From assembly GCF_036543075.1 (NCBI RefSeq), contig NZ_JAZHPF010000004.1, forward strand, positions 124,001-188,000: DNA of 64,000 nucleotides, read 5' to 3'. Shown one piece after another: positions 12,093 through 23,880 of this stretch; position 1 is the first letter of the stretch; each line of letters starts with the position of its first letter. Made by a program: the position numbers and the translations under genes. Below the pieces are notes generated by a model, which did no database searches, had not been told where the DNA came from, and was given only the letters and a program-made list of their open reading frames with translations. Source of the stretch: Deinococcus sp. YIM 134068 (GTDB lineage Bacteria; Deinococcota; Deinococci; Deinococcales; Deinococcaceae).

Positions 12093-13196
12093 TCACCGAC
12101 CGAACAGCAGCAGCCCCAGCCGCTTCCCCAGCAGCAACCGCCCGATCACGGCGGGGATCAGCAGGGCGATCAGGCCGTAAGCCAGCACGGTCAGCGCCAG
12201 TTGGACGGGCGTGCCGTCCGGGGCCGACGCCCGCTCGAGCGCCTGAAGGACCGCCGGGTGCATCAGGTAGATCGGGAGGCTGACCGTGCCCAGCGTCGCC
12301 ACGACCCGCTTGAACGCCTGCGGCCCGCGCTCCAGCCGGTAGGCGAGACCCAGCAGCGCGGGGGCCACCAGCCCGGTGTAGGTCCAGCTCAGGCCGCTGT
12401 ACACGACGGGCGTGACGGGCGTGCCCCGCACGTAGGCGAGGGCGACGGGCAGATAGACCGCGTACACGACCACCAGCAGCGGCAGCAGCACGGCCCTCCT
12501 GCGCCGCCACCACGCCTGAAACTCGTCCAGCCGCGCGCCGACGGCCAGCCCCAGGCTGATCGGCAGGGCGTACCACAGCACCGTACTCGCCGGGAAGGGC
12601 AGCCTCAGCACCTCGCGGTTGAGCAGGTACAGCCCCAGTTGGACGACCAGCCCGAGGATCAGCGCCGCCGTGATGCTCGGCTTGCGCCGCGCCAGGGGCA
12701 GCAGCAGCGGCAGCACGAGGTACACCTCCAGCGCCACGAGCAGGAAGTACAGGTGATAGCTCGCCTTGCCGTACAGCAGCCAGTCGTGCCAGCGGTCGGG
12801 GTCGGTCAGGGTCTCGGGTGCCCGCTGGCCCGTCCAGACGTACCACAGGGCGTACAACGCGCTCCACAGCAGGTAGGGCCAGCCGCCGCGCGTCAGCCGC
12901 CGCCAGAAGTAGCGCCCCGGCTCGAAGTGGCGCAGCAGGCTGCGGGTCAGCACCACCGCCGACAGGAAGACGAAGGCGGGCACCGCGAAATGCAGCGTCC
13001 GGTTGAGGATGAGCAGCAGGTCGTGGGTGGTCGAGCCGACCTCCGCGTGCCGCAGCGCCATGCCCGTGGCGTGGTGGCCCACCACCTCCAGAATGGTCAG
13101 CCCCCGGAAGGTGTCGATGGCCGTCAGGCGCGGCCCGGCAGCCTCGCGCGTGGCCGGGGCGGGCGGGGCAGGGGAGGAGACGGAGGCGTCGGACAT
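12093..13196 (-). CDS. acyltransferase 3 family membrane protein, 367 aa
   Basis: This integral membrane protein has about ten hydrophobic helices and the acyltransferase-3 layout. The N-terminal ID-x-FRG-LTILEVVGHHATG (residues about 28-46) carries the family's arginine and histidine positions. Members O-acylate sugars, peptidoglycan or lipids. The start is the ATG giving MSDASVSSP; TAGAGT lies 10 nt upstream. The exact substrate cannot be told. It sits next to tyrA but is probably unrelated to it; the nearby polysaccharide operon (14.8-18 kb) could supply a substrate, which is inference. Confidence 0.8.
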   Translation of the reverse strand: MSDASVSSPAPPAPATREAAGPRLTAIDTFRGLTILEVVGHHATGMALRHAEVGSTTHDLLLILNRTLHFAVPAFVFLSAVVLTRSLLRHFEPGRYFWRRLTRGGWPYLLWSALYALWYVWTGQRAPETLTDPDRWHDWLLYGKASYHLYFLLVALEVYLVLPLLLPLARRKPSITAALILGLVVQLGLYLLNREVLRLPFPASTVLWYALPISLGLAVGARLDEFQAWWRRRRAVLLPLLVVVYAVYLPVALAYVRGTPVTPVVYSGLSWTYTGLVAPALLGLAYRLERGPQAFKRVVATLGTVSLPIYLMHPAVLQALERASAPDGTPVQLALTVLAYGLIALLIPAVIGRLLLGKRLGLLLFGR

Positions 13197-13346
13197 GCGG
13201 GTATTCACTCTAGCGGGGTTGGGCGGGGGGAATGGGGAGGTTGTCCCGCCCGCGCGTGAGGGTCGGCGTCCCCTGTCCTGGCCTGTCCTCCCTCTCAAGC
13301 TGGAACAAGGCGTGTCGTCCCCTCTCCCTCTGGGGTGACTCACAAG

Positions 13347-14462
13347 TTAGCCCCGCGCCCGCACCTCGAAGCCCGCCGCGCCCAGAATCTGCCCGGCCCG
13401 GCGCACGTCCTCGGGACTCTCCAGCCCCAGGCGAATCGCGCCCCCCTCCTCGCGGATGGCAAGGACCTCAATGTCCTTGATGTTCACGCCCGCCGCCCCG
13501 AGCGTCTGCGTCACCGCGCCGATCTGGTTCGGGCGGTCGGGCACGGCGACGACGAGATCGTGCTTGGGCGGAAGCAGGCTGCGCCTCACCACGGGCAGGC
13601 TGTCGCGGGTGCGCTTGCCCTCGCGGGCGGCGTCCAGCAACTCCTCCGGGGCGTCGAGGTCGGCCTCCAGCCGCTCCAGTTGGGTGCGGAAGCGGGCGAG
13701 GGCCTCACGCAGCGCCGCCCGGTTCTCCACCACCATGTCGCGGCTCATGCGGGGGTCGCCGCTCGCCACCCGCGTCAGGTCGCGGAAGCCGCCCGCCGCG
13801 AGGAGGCTCAGCCGCTCGTCCCGCGCGACCATGTGCGTCAGCGCGAGGCTGGCGAGGTACGGCAGGTGGCTCACCGTCGCCACGAGCGCGTCATGGGCGT
13901 CCGGCGGCATCACGACCGGGGCCGCGCCGAGGTGTTCCACGAGCGTCCGCGCCTGGCTCAGCGCGGTCAGCGGCGTGTGGTCGGTGGGCGTCAGCACCCA
14001 CACAGCGTTCTCCAGCAGCCCGGCGCGGGCGTGCGTGACCCCGCCGCGCTCGCTGCCCGCCATCGGGTGCCCCGGCACGAAGTTCCGCACCCCCAGCGCC
14101 TCCAGCTCGGCGGCGATCCCGGCCTTCACGCTCCCCACGTCCGTCACCAGCGCCCCCCGCGAGAGCCAGGGCGACAGCTCCCGCGCCAGCGGGGCCAGCG
14201 CCCGCATCGGCGCGGCGAGGACCACGAGGTCGGCCTCCCTCAGCCACTCGCCCGGCCCGGCGCGCACCTCGTCCACCACACCCAGCGCCTCGGCCTCGCG
14301 CAGCACCTCCATGCTGGCATCCAGCCCGATCACCCGCCGCGCCAGAAAGCGCTGCCGCAGCCCCAGCGCCACGCTCCCGCCGATCAGCCCCACGCCCGCC
14401 ACGACCGCCGTGCCGAAGAGGGGAGCGGGCGTCACGGGCGCGGCGTCGGCGGCGTCGGTCAT
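13347..14462 (-). CDS. tyrA: prephenate dehydrogenase with ACT domain
   Basis: The enzyme converts prephenate to 4-hydroxyphenylpyruvate for tyrosine. The NAD-binding GVGLIGGSVALGL (residues about 22-34) is clear, followed by DASMEVLREAEALGVVDEV, TDVGSVK and GHPMAGSERGG, all typical of TyrA. The C-terminal 70 residues (DLVVAVPDRPNQIGAVTQTLGAAG...) form an ACT domain, as expected for allosteric feedback by tyrosine. The length is 371 aa. The start at MTDAADAAP is supported by TAGCCT 7 nt upstream with no ribosome binding site, so the message is probably leaderless. Confidence 0.9.
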   Translation of the reverse strand: MTDAADAAPVTPAPLFGTAVVAGVGLIGGSVALGLRQRFLARRVIGLDASMEVLREAEALGVVDEVRAGPGEWLREADLVVLAAPMRALAPLARELSPWLSRGALVTDVGSVKAGIAAELEALGVRNFVPGHPMAGSERGGVTHARAGLLENAVWVLTPTDHTPLTALSQARTLVEHLGAAPVVMPPDAHDALVATVSHLPYLASLALTHMVARDERLSLLAAGGFRDLTRVASGDPRMSRDMVVENRAALREALARFRTQLERLEADLDAPEELLDAAREGKRTRDSLPVVRRSLLPPKHDLVVAVPDRPNQIGAVTQTLGAAGVNIKDIEVLAIREEGGAIRLGLESPEDVRRAGQILGAAGFEVRARG

Positions 14463-14771
14463 GGGGGGGAGGCTAGCACGCGGTCCGGCCCCCACCCTGG
14501 CAGTGGGACCGACATTATCGCGGCCCTCCGCTCCCCTGCGGCCCGGCTTTCTTAAAGGCCCGCCTAGATGCCTTTGTAAGAACCCTGTTAGGAAGATGAG
14601 TTTTTCACTTCATCTTTCTACATCCCTTGCTAATTTTCGTGCAAGGCAGAAAAGCGGCCCGCCGAGCGTCTCGGGTCGGTTCCGTCGCCAAATCCACGTC
14701 GCCCACATCTCACGTCTTACTCATGATCTGCGCCCCACGTTCGCCGTGAGGTGTCAGGAGGTCCTGTCGCC
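14463..14771 (+). promoter_or_regulatory. structured AT-rich leader before polysaccharide operon
   Basis: This is a 309-nt gene-free stretch. It holds two hairpins: CTTAAAGGC...GCCTTTGTAAG (14551-14580), and AAGATGA...TCATCTT with a T-rich loop (14593-14616). They are followed by AT-rich sequence (TTGCTAATTTTCGTGCAAGG). AGGAGG at 14757-14762 is the ribosome binding site of the next gene. The proximal 15 nt hold the divergent tyrA -10. It may be a long 5' untranslated leader; no known riboswitch is recognised. Confidence 0.4.
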
Positions 14772-16097
14772 ATGACCACCTTTCTTTCCCCCGCCACAGA
14801 GTTGCAGGACAAGCTCACCCGCCGCACGGCCAAAATCGCTGTCCTGGGGCTGGGCTACGTGGGAACGCCCCTCGCCGTCCACCTGGCGCAGAGCGGCTTT
14901 TCCGTCACGGGTTTCGATCCGCACGAGGGCAAGGTCCACACCGTCAACGGCGGCAGGAGTCCGGTGCAGGACGTGCTGGACGAGGACGTTTACCAGCTCG
15001 TCGAGGCGGAGCGGCTGGGTGCCACCTCGGACGCGCGGCAGCTCGCGGGGCACGACGTTTTCATCCTGTGCGTGCCCACGCCGCTGGACGAGTGCAAACA
15101 GCCCGACGTGAGCTACATCGAGCGGGCGGCGGCGGTGGTGGTCGAGCACCTGCGCCCCGGCGGCCTCGTCGTGCTGGAGAGCACCACGTACCCCGGCACC
15201 ACCGACGAACTCCTCGTGCCCATTCTGGAGCGCGGCGGGCTGATCGCGGAGGTGGACTTCTTCGTGGCCTTCAGCCCCGAGCGGGTGGACCCCGGCAACG
15301 CCCGGTTCAACACGGGCAACATCCCCAAGCTCGTCGGCGGCGTCGGCGCAAACAGCACGTTGCTTGCCACGCAGCTCTACCGCAGCTTCCTCGCGCAGGT
15401 CTTCCCGGTGAGCAGCGCCCGCGTCGCCGAGATGGCGAAGCTCCACGAGAACACCTTCCGGGCCATCAACATCGGCTACGTCAACGAGCTGGCCGTGGTG
15501 TGCCACACCCTCGGCATCGACGTGTGGGAGGTCGTGGACGCCGCCGCCACCAAGCCCTTCGGCTTCATGCCCTTCTATCCGGGGCCGGGCATCGGCGGCC
15601 ACTGCATCCCGCTCGACCCGCACTACCTGGCGTGGCGTGCCCGCAAGGAAGGCTTCGTCACGCGCTTCATCAACCTCGCCGATGAGGTCAACAGCGCCAT
15701 GCCGGGCTACGTCGTCTCGCGCCTGATGGCCCTGCTCAACGACCACAAGCGTGCCCTGCGCGGCAGCCGCGTCCTCGTGCTGGGTGTCACCTACAAGCCC
15801 GACGTGGACGACGCCCGCGAGAGTCCCGCCATGCACGTCATTCACGAGCTGGAGCGTCACGGTGCCGAGGTCAGGTTCGTGGACCCCTTCGTCCGCGAAC
15901 TCCCGCAGGACCACGGCCCGCGCGCCCACGCCACCGCCGCCACGCTGTGCGACGAGACCTTCGCCTGGACCGACGTGGCCGTGATCCTGACCAACCACAG
16001 CAGCTTCGACTGGGCCGACATCAGCGCCCGCGTGCCGCTGCTCTTCGACACCCGTGGCGCGACTCGGGGGATTGGAAATGACGGAACCCTCCTATGA
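14772..16097 (+). CDS. UDP-N-acetylglucosamine 6-dehydrogenase type
   Basis: This 441-residue nucleotide-sugar dehydrogenase oxidises C6 twice to give a UDP-sugar acid. The Rossmann motif GLGYVGTPLAVHLA (residues 26-39), the CVPTPLDE segment and ESTTYPGTT are present. So are SPERVDPGN, KLHENTFRAINIGYVNEL and the catalytic cysteine in PGPGIGGHCIPLDP (about residue 280). The DAAATKPFGFMPFYPGPG stretch is typical of WbpA-type UDP-GlcNAc dehydrogenases rather than UDP-glucose enzymes. The start is the ATG after AGGAGG. The stop overlaps the next start (ATGA), linking it to the polysaccharide synthase. Confidence 0.88.
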   Translation: MTTFLSPATELQDKLTRRTAKIAVLGLGYVGTPLAVHLAQSGFSVTGFDPHEGKVHTVNGGRSPVQDVLDEDVYQLVEAERLGATSDARQLAGHDVFILCVPTPLDECKQPDVSYIERAAAVVVEHLRPGGLVVLESTTYPGTTDELLVPILERGGLIAEVDFFVAFSPERVDPGNARFNTGNIPKLVGGVGANSTLLATQLYRSFLAQVFPVSSARVAEMAKLHENTFRAINIGYVNELAVVCHTLGIDVWEVVDAAATKPFGFMPFYPGPGIGGHCIPLDPHYLAWRARKEGFVTRFINLADEVNSAMPGYVVSRLMALLNDHKRALRGSRVLVLGVTYKPDVDDARESPAMHVIHELERHGAEVRFVDPFVRELPQDHGPRAHATAATLCDETFAWTDVAVILTNHSSFDWADISARVPLLFDTRGATRGIGNDGTLL

Positions 16098-17407
16098 CCA
16101 TCACAAGGAATAAAGCGGCATCCCGTGTCAAGTTTAAGGGACAGCCTCATACATTCCTGGCACCTCTCTTGGCAATAAGTGTTTTGTTTGTTGTATACCT
16201 TTTCTTGAAGATCAACTTCGTAATTCATGTCGAGTCGAATTTGGAAAGGGCGTTGGCTCTCATCTGGGCGTACCCGGTGTGTGCCTCCTTCGTCCTGTTT
16301 TTTACCTCGGTAGTCCGTGAGGACTCAACTAAAATGACCGTAGATGCGCCTAGTGTGTCTATAATCATTTGTTGCTTCAATGAGGGCGAGGGGATTAGAA
16401 GAACTATTGTCAGTTGCATTAATCAAGGTTATAAAAACTTGGATAAGATTGTTGTAATAGATGATGGCAGCACCGATGATATAACGAGAAAAATCCTTCG
16501 TGAAGTAGAGGAGGAGTGTGGGAGCCTAGTCGAAGTGGTGTATAAGGAGAAAAATCAGGGTAAGCGTCACGGAATGTATGATGGTTATCTGAAGTCTGCC
16601 TCTAAGTACATCATTTTCGTTGACAGTGATACTATCTTGGGAGACAATTTTATAAATTGGATGGTTACATCAATGTCTGGGGCAAACGTTGGCGGTGCAG
16701 TTGCAAATATTAAAATCTCCTCGCCGGATTCAATGATCATTAAGCTCCAGAAAGCGATGTATGCTCGCGGGATCAATTTTCAACGTCGCGCGGAATCGGC
16801 TATCGGTGCTGTAAGCTGCCTCTCCGGCTGTGGTGCCATCTACCGTCGCGATGCGCTCGATCAGGTCATGGATGGATGGCCCACGGAGTCCTTTTGGGGA
16901 AAGCCCGTCGGCTTTGGGGACGACCGCTCTCTCACTAACCGAATCCTCCTCAAGGGCTATCGTACCGTTTACCAGCCTAAAGCGACCGTCTATACCGATG
17001 CTCCTGAAAGCTTCAGGAAGCTGATGAAGCAGCAGATTCGTTGGAAGAAGGGCTGGCTAATCAATTCTCTCAAGGTGGTCCTGCCTTTCTTGAAACGTCG
17101 TCCATTTGTTGCCTTAATTCTACAGATTCCCTATATAGTGTCGGCTCTTGTGACGCCTGTCATTGTTCTGCATGTTGCTTACGCGAGCTTGATTGATGGT
17201 GTATGGCCGACCTACTGGATTCTCTCGATGTTACTGCTCACCTTGAGCATGTATTTGTGTACCAAGATAGGTTTGACAGATCAGGAGACAAAGGAAGCCA
17301 CATTCCTCGATTTCTTCTCCTCGGCTGTCTTTACTATTGGCATCCTTAGCATGTTGATCGTGCCTGCTGTGGCTTCCATTCAGAAGCGCGGTTGGGGAAC
17401 CCGCTGA
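16094..17407 (+). CDS. hyaluronan-synthase-like membrane glycosyltransferase (GT2)
   Basis: This 437-residue processive family 2 glycosyltransferase makes a polysaccharide at the inner membrane. Two N-terminal helices (about 22-45 and 53-74) precede the GT-A domain: SIIICCFNEGEG, IDDGSTDD, KNQGKRHGM, the DxD-type VDSDT, SGCGAIYRR, GFGDDRSLTNR and the processive QQIRWKKGW. Three or four C-terminal helices follow. The motif order resembles class I hyaluronan synthases and NodC. The paired dehydrogenase suggests a sugar-acid-containing polymer; true hyaluronan is not shown. Codon use is much more AT-rich than its neighbours, indicating horizontal acquisition. Confidence 0.85.
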   Translation: MTITRNKAASRVKFKGQPHTFLAPLLAISVLFVVYLFLKINFVIHVESNLERALALIWAYPVCASFVLFFTSVVREDSTKMTVDAPSVSIIICCFNEGEGIRRTIVSCINQGYKNLDKIVVIDDGSTDDITRKILREVEEECGSLVEVVYKEKNQGKRHGMYDGYLKSASKYIIFVDSDTILGDNFINWMVTSMSGANVGGAVANIKISSPDSMIIKLQKAMYARGINFQRRAESAIGAVSCLSGCGAIYRRDALDQVMDGWPTESFWGKPVGFGDDRSLTNRILLKGYRTVYQPKATVYTDAPESFRKLMKQQIRWKKGWLINSLKVVLPFLKRRPFVALILQIPYIVSALVTPVIVLHVAYASLIDGVWPTYWILSMLLLTLSMYLCTKIGLTDQETKEATFLDFFSSAVFTIGILSMLIVPAVASIQKRGWGTR

Positions 17408-17955
17408 TGTTCCGCCCCCTGCTGGTGTGTCTGGCGCTCGGTGGAGTCGCCTCGGCTGTGACCTTCTTCGGTCCCGGAGTGGGCACGCTCGGACAGGTCA
17501 TCGCCACGGGCGAGGCGGGAGACACGGGGTCGGCCCGGTTCTCCCAGGAGTTCGCCGTTCCGCTGCCCAACTGGAAACCGAACGCCTTTCAGCGGTGGTG
17601 GGTGTCCCGCTCGAACGGAGTCCTGACGCTGGTCAACCCGCGCATCTCCTGGAGTTGCCCACGCGGCAAGGGACGCGGTGCCGTGATTTCCTCCCCGAGT
17701 TCGGTGCGGCTGGAGGCCGTGACGTTGGGGGCTGGTGCCTTCAGAACACCGATTGCCGACACGAACCTGACGTGGGACAGCTACGTCTTGCAGAGTCCTG
17801 ACCTCTCCATTCCGGTGAGCGGTGCTCAGGTCCTGCGGATTCTGGATGAGGCGGGGCCGGTGGTGCTCAAGGCACACCTGCGGCTGCCCGGCCCGGTGGA
17901 TGCCTGGATCGGCTGCACGCCGAAGCTGCACGCGAAAACGCTCCTGAAGCAGTAG
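17407..17955 (+). CDS. exported protein in polysaccharide operon, 182 aa
   Basis: The ATG overlaps the upstream TGA by one base. A signal peptide (MFRPLLVCLALGGVASA) leads a beta-rich domain with a short PxSW-C-PRGKGRG segment and a second cysteine near the C-terminus (WIGCTPKLH). High-GC codon use returns here, unlike the AT-rich gene just before. No family is recognised. Its position suggests a periplasmic or surface role linked to polymer export or attachment, which is inference. Confidence 0.65.
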   Translation: MFRPLLVCLALGGVASAVTFFGPGVGTLGQVIATGEAGDTGSARFSQEFAVPLPNWKPNAFQRWWVSRSNGVLTLVNPRISWSCPRGKGRGAVISSPSSVRLEAVTLGAGAFRTPIADTNLTWDSYVLQSPDLSIPVSGAQVLRILDEAGPVVLKAHLRLPGPVDAWIGCTPKLHAKTLLKQ

Positions 17956-18072
17956 TTCAAAAAGGCGTCAATCGGGGGCCGTGTGCCCGCCCTGCGCCCC
18001 ACGTTTATCTGCGGTCTGGTGACAGTTTCGTCCGGTGAAGGACGCCTGCCCCCGCGCGCTGAGAGGTCTCAC

Positions 18073-19038
18073 ATGCAACGACAACGCTTCCTCGGTTTTC
18101 TTCCCCTGCTGCTCGCCTGGTCCGGGCTGGCGGAGGCGCAGATTCAGTTTCAGCTTCCGGCCAATTACCTGTCGCGCTTCAGCGCCGTGACGGTGGCGAC
18201 GGGCGGCTCCGACGAGGGCTTCGGCGTGCGCGGCGTGCCCCTGCCGTTCAAGGAGACGGTGCGCTTCAATCTGGTGCGGCATACGCACTACTGGGAATAC
18301 GTGCTGAGCGCCCGCGTCAAGGACACGACCTTCCTGCTGGGGCGTGTGGACGACGGCGAGGCTTCCAGGACGGGCGTGCTGCGGGCGGAGGTCAACCACG
18401 ATCCCTTCGCGGGCTGGCAGTGGGGGGCGCTGTGGCAGGAGGGCGACAACCTCTCGAAGGTATCGGCGGGCTACGCCTGGGCCGCCGAGCAAAACCGCGT
18501 GCGCCTCGCCGTGCAGGGGGGGTACGGGAGGCAGGGCGAGGTGGAGGCCCCCTACGCCGTTCTGGACGCCCGGCTGTCCGACAACGCGACCCTGCCGAAC
18601 AAGCTGGGCCGGGCCAACCTGACCGTCTCCACGCGCAGCCTGCTCGCGCCGACGCTGGGGGAGGTGCAGAGCAGCCTCGACGTGAGCGGAAGCCTGACCC
18701 TGACGCCGAAGGGGGGCTTCAGCGTCACGGGTCGGCATCTGGAACGCTTCGTGCTGGGAGAGGCGGTCTTCGCGGACCTCGACCTCGACCGCTACAACGT
18801 CACGTCGCTGAGCGCGGTCTACCGCCTGCCCGCCACGCCCCAGGGGCCGGGAGTCGTCGGGGCCGTGGGGGGCCTGGTCCAGCGCGAGTGGGTGGACGAG
18901 TACACGACGGTGCGCGGCGACCTGCTGTTCAACGTCCCCGGCGTGCCCTTCATGATCGGCCCGCGCGTCGGCTACCGCTGGGGACCGACCCAGGCGCAAA
19001 ATTCCTGGGTTTTTTCCATCGCCACGCTGGGCAAGTGA
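18073..19038 (+). CDS. outer-membrane beta-barrel-like protein, 321 aa
   Basis: A signal peptide (MQRQRFLGFLPLLLAWSGLAEA) is followed by many alternating amphipathic strands, with aromatic residues at strand ends (TVRFNLVRHTHYWEYVLSA, WQWGALWQEGD, SAGYAWAAEQNRVRLAVQ). It ends in a short C-terminal strand, SWVFSIATLGK. This suggests a barrel in the outer membrane or cell envelope. The start has GAGAGG upstream. It follows the polysaccharide genes by 117 nt and may be a porin for polymer export, but no specific family is recognised. A strong hairpin follows the gene. Confidence 0.65.
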   Translation: MQRQRFLGFLPLLLAWSGLAEAQIQFQLPANYLSRFSAVTVATGGSDEGFGVRGVPLPFKETVRFNLVRHTHYWEYVLSARVKDTTFLLGRVDDGEASRTGVLRAEVNHDPFAGWQWGALWQEGDNLSKVSAGYAWAAEQNRVRLAVQGGYGRQGEVEAPYAVLDARLSDNATLPNKLGRANLTVSTRSLLAPTLGEVQSSLDVSGSLTLTPKGGFSVTGRHLERFVLGEAVFADLDLDRYNVTSLSAVYRLPATPQGPGVVGAVGGLVQREWVDEYTTVRGDLLFNVPGVPFMIGPRVGYRWGPTQAQNSWVFSIATLGK

Positions 19039-19062
19039 CGCCCGGCGGGGAGGGGAGAAGGT

Positions 19063-19116
19063 CAAAGGCAGAAGGCAGGAGACGCCCGTTGTTGGCCTCC
19101 TGCCTTCTGCCTTTTG
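19063..19116 (+). terminator. strong hairpin after the polysaccharide operon
   Basis: An almost perfect 19-bp stem (CAAAGGCAGAAGGCAGGAG with CTCCTGCCTTCTGCCTTTTG) and a 15-nt loop lie 24 nt after the stop at 19038. The short T-run is inside the 3' arm. It probably acts in both directions for the convergent gene at 19187. Confidence 0.65.
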
Positions 19117-19186
19117 CTTGCTGCGACGTTCACAGAAACTCTCCTCGTTCGTCACCCACGCGGGAGGACGCTGACCCGGCCCTTTC

Positions 19187-19834
19187 CTACCCCTCACGCT
19201 TCTTCCTCGCCCGGTACGTCAGCAACTCGGCGTACATCCGCGTGCGGAAGCCCACGCCCTTCCAGAAGCCGCGTTTCTTCTCCTTGAGGACCTGACGCAG
19301 TTGCGGAAGTTCCACATAGCCCCAGCGTGCCCCGGTCGCCTTGAGGTGGTCGGTGATGGGCGGCTCGGGCCAGCGTTCGTCCCCCAGACGCGGCACGCCG
19401 AGGAGCCACGCCCGGCGGCACGCCCGCTGCCCGCTGAGGTGCGGGGTGAGCTTGTTGCCCCAGTCGGTCACGAAACCGCCGCCCTCGAATACGCCGATGG
19501 ACATGTCGAGTTCACCGTCCAGCACGGGCCGCAGCAGCACCTCCAGATGCCCCCGCGTCAGGCCCATCAGGTCGGCGTCGAGCATGACGACGACCTCGGC
19601 GTCCGTCGCCTCCAGCGCGGCCTTGAGCGCCGGACCCTTGCCCGCGTTCTCGGCCAGTTCCACCACCCGTGCGCCCGCCTCCCGCGCCGCCCTCGCCGTA
19701 TCGTCGCTGCTGCCGTCGCTGGCGACCACCACCTCGGGCGTGAGTTCCCGCGCGACCCGCACCACGCCCGCGACCGTCTCCGCCTCGTTGTACGCGGGGA
19801 TGACGACGGCCACGCGCGAATAGGGGTACTGCAT
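19187..19834 (-). CDS. family 2 glycosyltransferase, 215 aa
   Basis: This soluble GT-A fold enzyme has VVIPAYNEAETV (residues 9-20), VASDGSSDDTA, ENAGKGPALKAAL and the DxD motif in MLDADLMGLT (about 84-93). It ends in a basic, non-membrane tail. It is short for the family and lacks membrane helices, like dolichol-phosphate-mannose or glucosyl-3-phosphoglycerate synthase relatives. TACCAT 7 nt upstream of the ATG suggests leaderless expression. The substrate is unknown. It is convergent with the polysaccharide operon, so a shared role is possible but not shown. Confidence 0.8.
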   Translation of the reverse strand: MQYPYSRVAVVIPAYNEAETVAGVVRVARELTPEVVVASDGSSDDTARAAREAGARVVELAENAGKGPALKAALEATDAEVVVMLDADLMGLTRGHLEVLLRPVLDGELDMSIGVFEGGGFVTDWGNKLTPHLSGQRACRRAWLLGVPRLGDERWPEPPITDHLKATGARWGYVELPQLRQVLKEKKRGFWKGVGFRTRMYAELLTYRARKKREG

Positions 19835-20013
19835 CGGGGATATGGTAAGGGTTTTGGGGGTCAGGGGTTGGGCGCAAGGGGGAAGTGTGGCCCCATCAGC
19901 AGAATGAAGTCTGCCGTTGGTGTGCGCTCATGGGGCTTCCGGCGGAGTCGCCTATGCTGGTCCTGACCGACCGGACAGTCCGCCAGCCTTTTCTGGAGTT
20001 TTTGGAGGTCCCC

Positions 20014-20472
20014 ATGGAATATCAAGGCACCCGGCGCATTCAGGCCACGCCCGACGAGGTGTTCGCGTTCGTCTCGGACGTGCGGAACCTTCCCAAGTAT
20101 CTGCCGACCACCAAGAGCGCCGAGCCGCAGGACGGCGAGCGGGTCGAGGTCGAGGGTGAGGCGCAGGGCCACGCCTACCATGCCGACGGCCACTTCCGGC
20201 AGGATGCGGAGGGCCACCGTTTGGAGTGGGGCAGCGACGGCGAGATCAACTACTCCGGCACGCTGGAAGTGAAACCCGACGGCGACAGCGGGTCCGAGGT
20301 GACGGTCAAACTCCGCTTCGATCCGGACCCCCAGAGCGCTCCCAACAAGGACATGCCCGGCCCCGCCCCCTCCGACAGCCAGATTCAGGAGGGCATCGAC
20401 AAGGCGCTGGAGTCCATCCAGAATTTCGTCGAGGGCCGGGGCGGCAAGGTGGAACCGAGCGCGGCAACTTGA
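20014..20472 (+). CDS. SRPBCC (START-like) family protein, 152 aa
   Basis: The sequence begins MEYQGTRRIQATPDEVFAFVSDVRNLPKYLPTT, which is the classic N-terminus of polyketide cyclase/START-like proteins that bind a hydrophobic ligand in a helix-grip cavity. The central FRQDAEGHRLEWGSDGEINYSGTLEV strands and the long C-terminal helix fit. The start has TTTGGAGG 8 nt upstream. A TATGCT hexamer at 19953-19958 gives a short 5' leader. The ligand is unknown. Confidence 0.8.
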   Translation: MEYQGTRRIQATPDEVFAFVSDVRNLPKYLPTTKSAEPQDGERVEVEGEAQGHAYHADGHFRQDAEGHRLEWGSDGEINYSGTLEVKPDGDSGSEVTVKLRFDPDPQSAPNKDMPGPAPSDSQIQEGIDKALESIQNFVEGRGGKVEPSAAT

Positions 20473-20505
20473 ATGGCCAGCGACCAGCGGCCAGCCGCCA
20501 GCCCA
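20473..20505. repeat. GGCCAGC-type short repeat
   Basis: GGCCAGCGACCAGCGGCCAGCCGCCAGCC directly follows the SRPBCC gene and belongs to the family seen near 11831, 29075, 44131 and 54275. A related CTGATCGCTGACGGCTGAAAGCTGAC stretch lies at 20566-20591, beyond the terminator. Confidence 0.5.
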
Positions 20506-20525
20506 CCACCCATTCGTAATCACAA

Positions 20526-20562
20526 AACAGGGGACCCGCCGTGACAGGTAGGTCCCCCTGTT
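20526..20562 (+). terminator. hairpin after the SRPBCC gene
   Basis: AACAGGGGACC pairs with GGTCCCCCTGTT across a 14-nt loop, followed by TTGTTGC. It lies between convergent genes and may serve both. Confidence 0.6.
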
Positions 20563-20596
20563 GTTGCTGATCGCTGACGGCTGAAAGCTGACCCCT

Positions 20597-22878
<2,282 letters not shown>

Positions 22879-22958
22879 TGGGAGACAGGATGGCGCATGG
22901 GGAGGGCGCTGTCAGTGGTGAGTGGTCCGTTGTCAGTGGGAGCAGGCGAAAGATGCGA

Positions 22959-22986
22959 AGGCCCCGGCGAGTGCTGGGGCCTCTTT
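22959..22986. terminator. hairpin between cdsA and dxr
   Basis: AGGCCCC pairs with GGGGCCT across a 10-nt loop, and on the plus strand it is followed by CTTTCTCC. It lies inside the minus-strand block, flanked by TCAGTGGTGAGTGG/CCACTTCCCAC repeats (about 22910-23012). It may attenuate read-through from cdsA into dxr. Confidence 0.4.
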
Positions 22987-23013
22987 CTCCACTTCCCACC
23001 GACCACTTCCCAC

Positions 23014-23844
<831 letters not shown>

Positions 23845-23880
23845 GACCGCCTGCGGCGTGTGGCGTATGGCGTGTCGCCC

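Noticed and set aside
16094..17407. Confident call of hyaluronan synthase
   Set aside because: The layout fits, but the linked dehydrogenase is of UDP-GlcNAc type and related GT2 synthases share these motifs; kept as hyaluronan-synthase-like.
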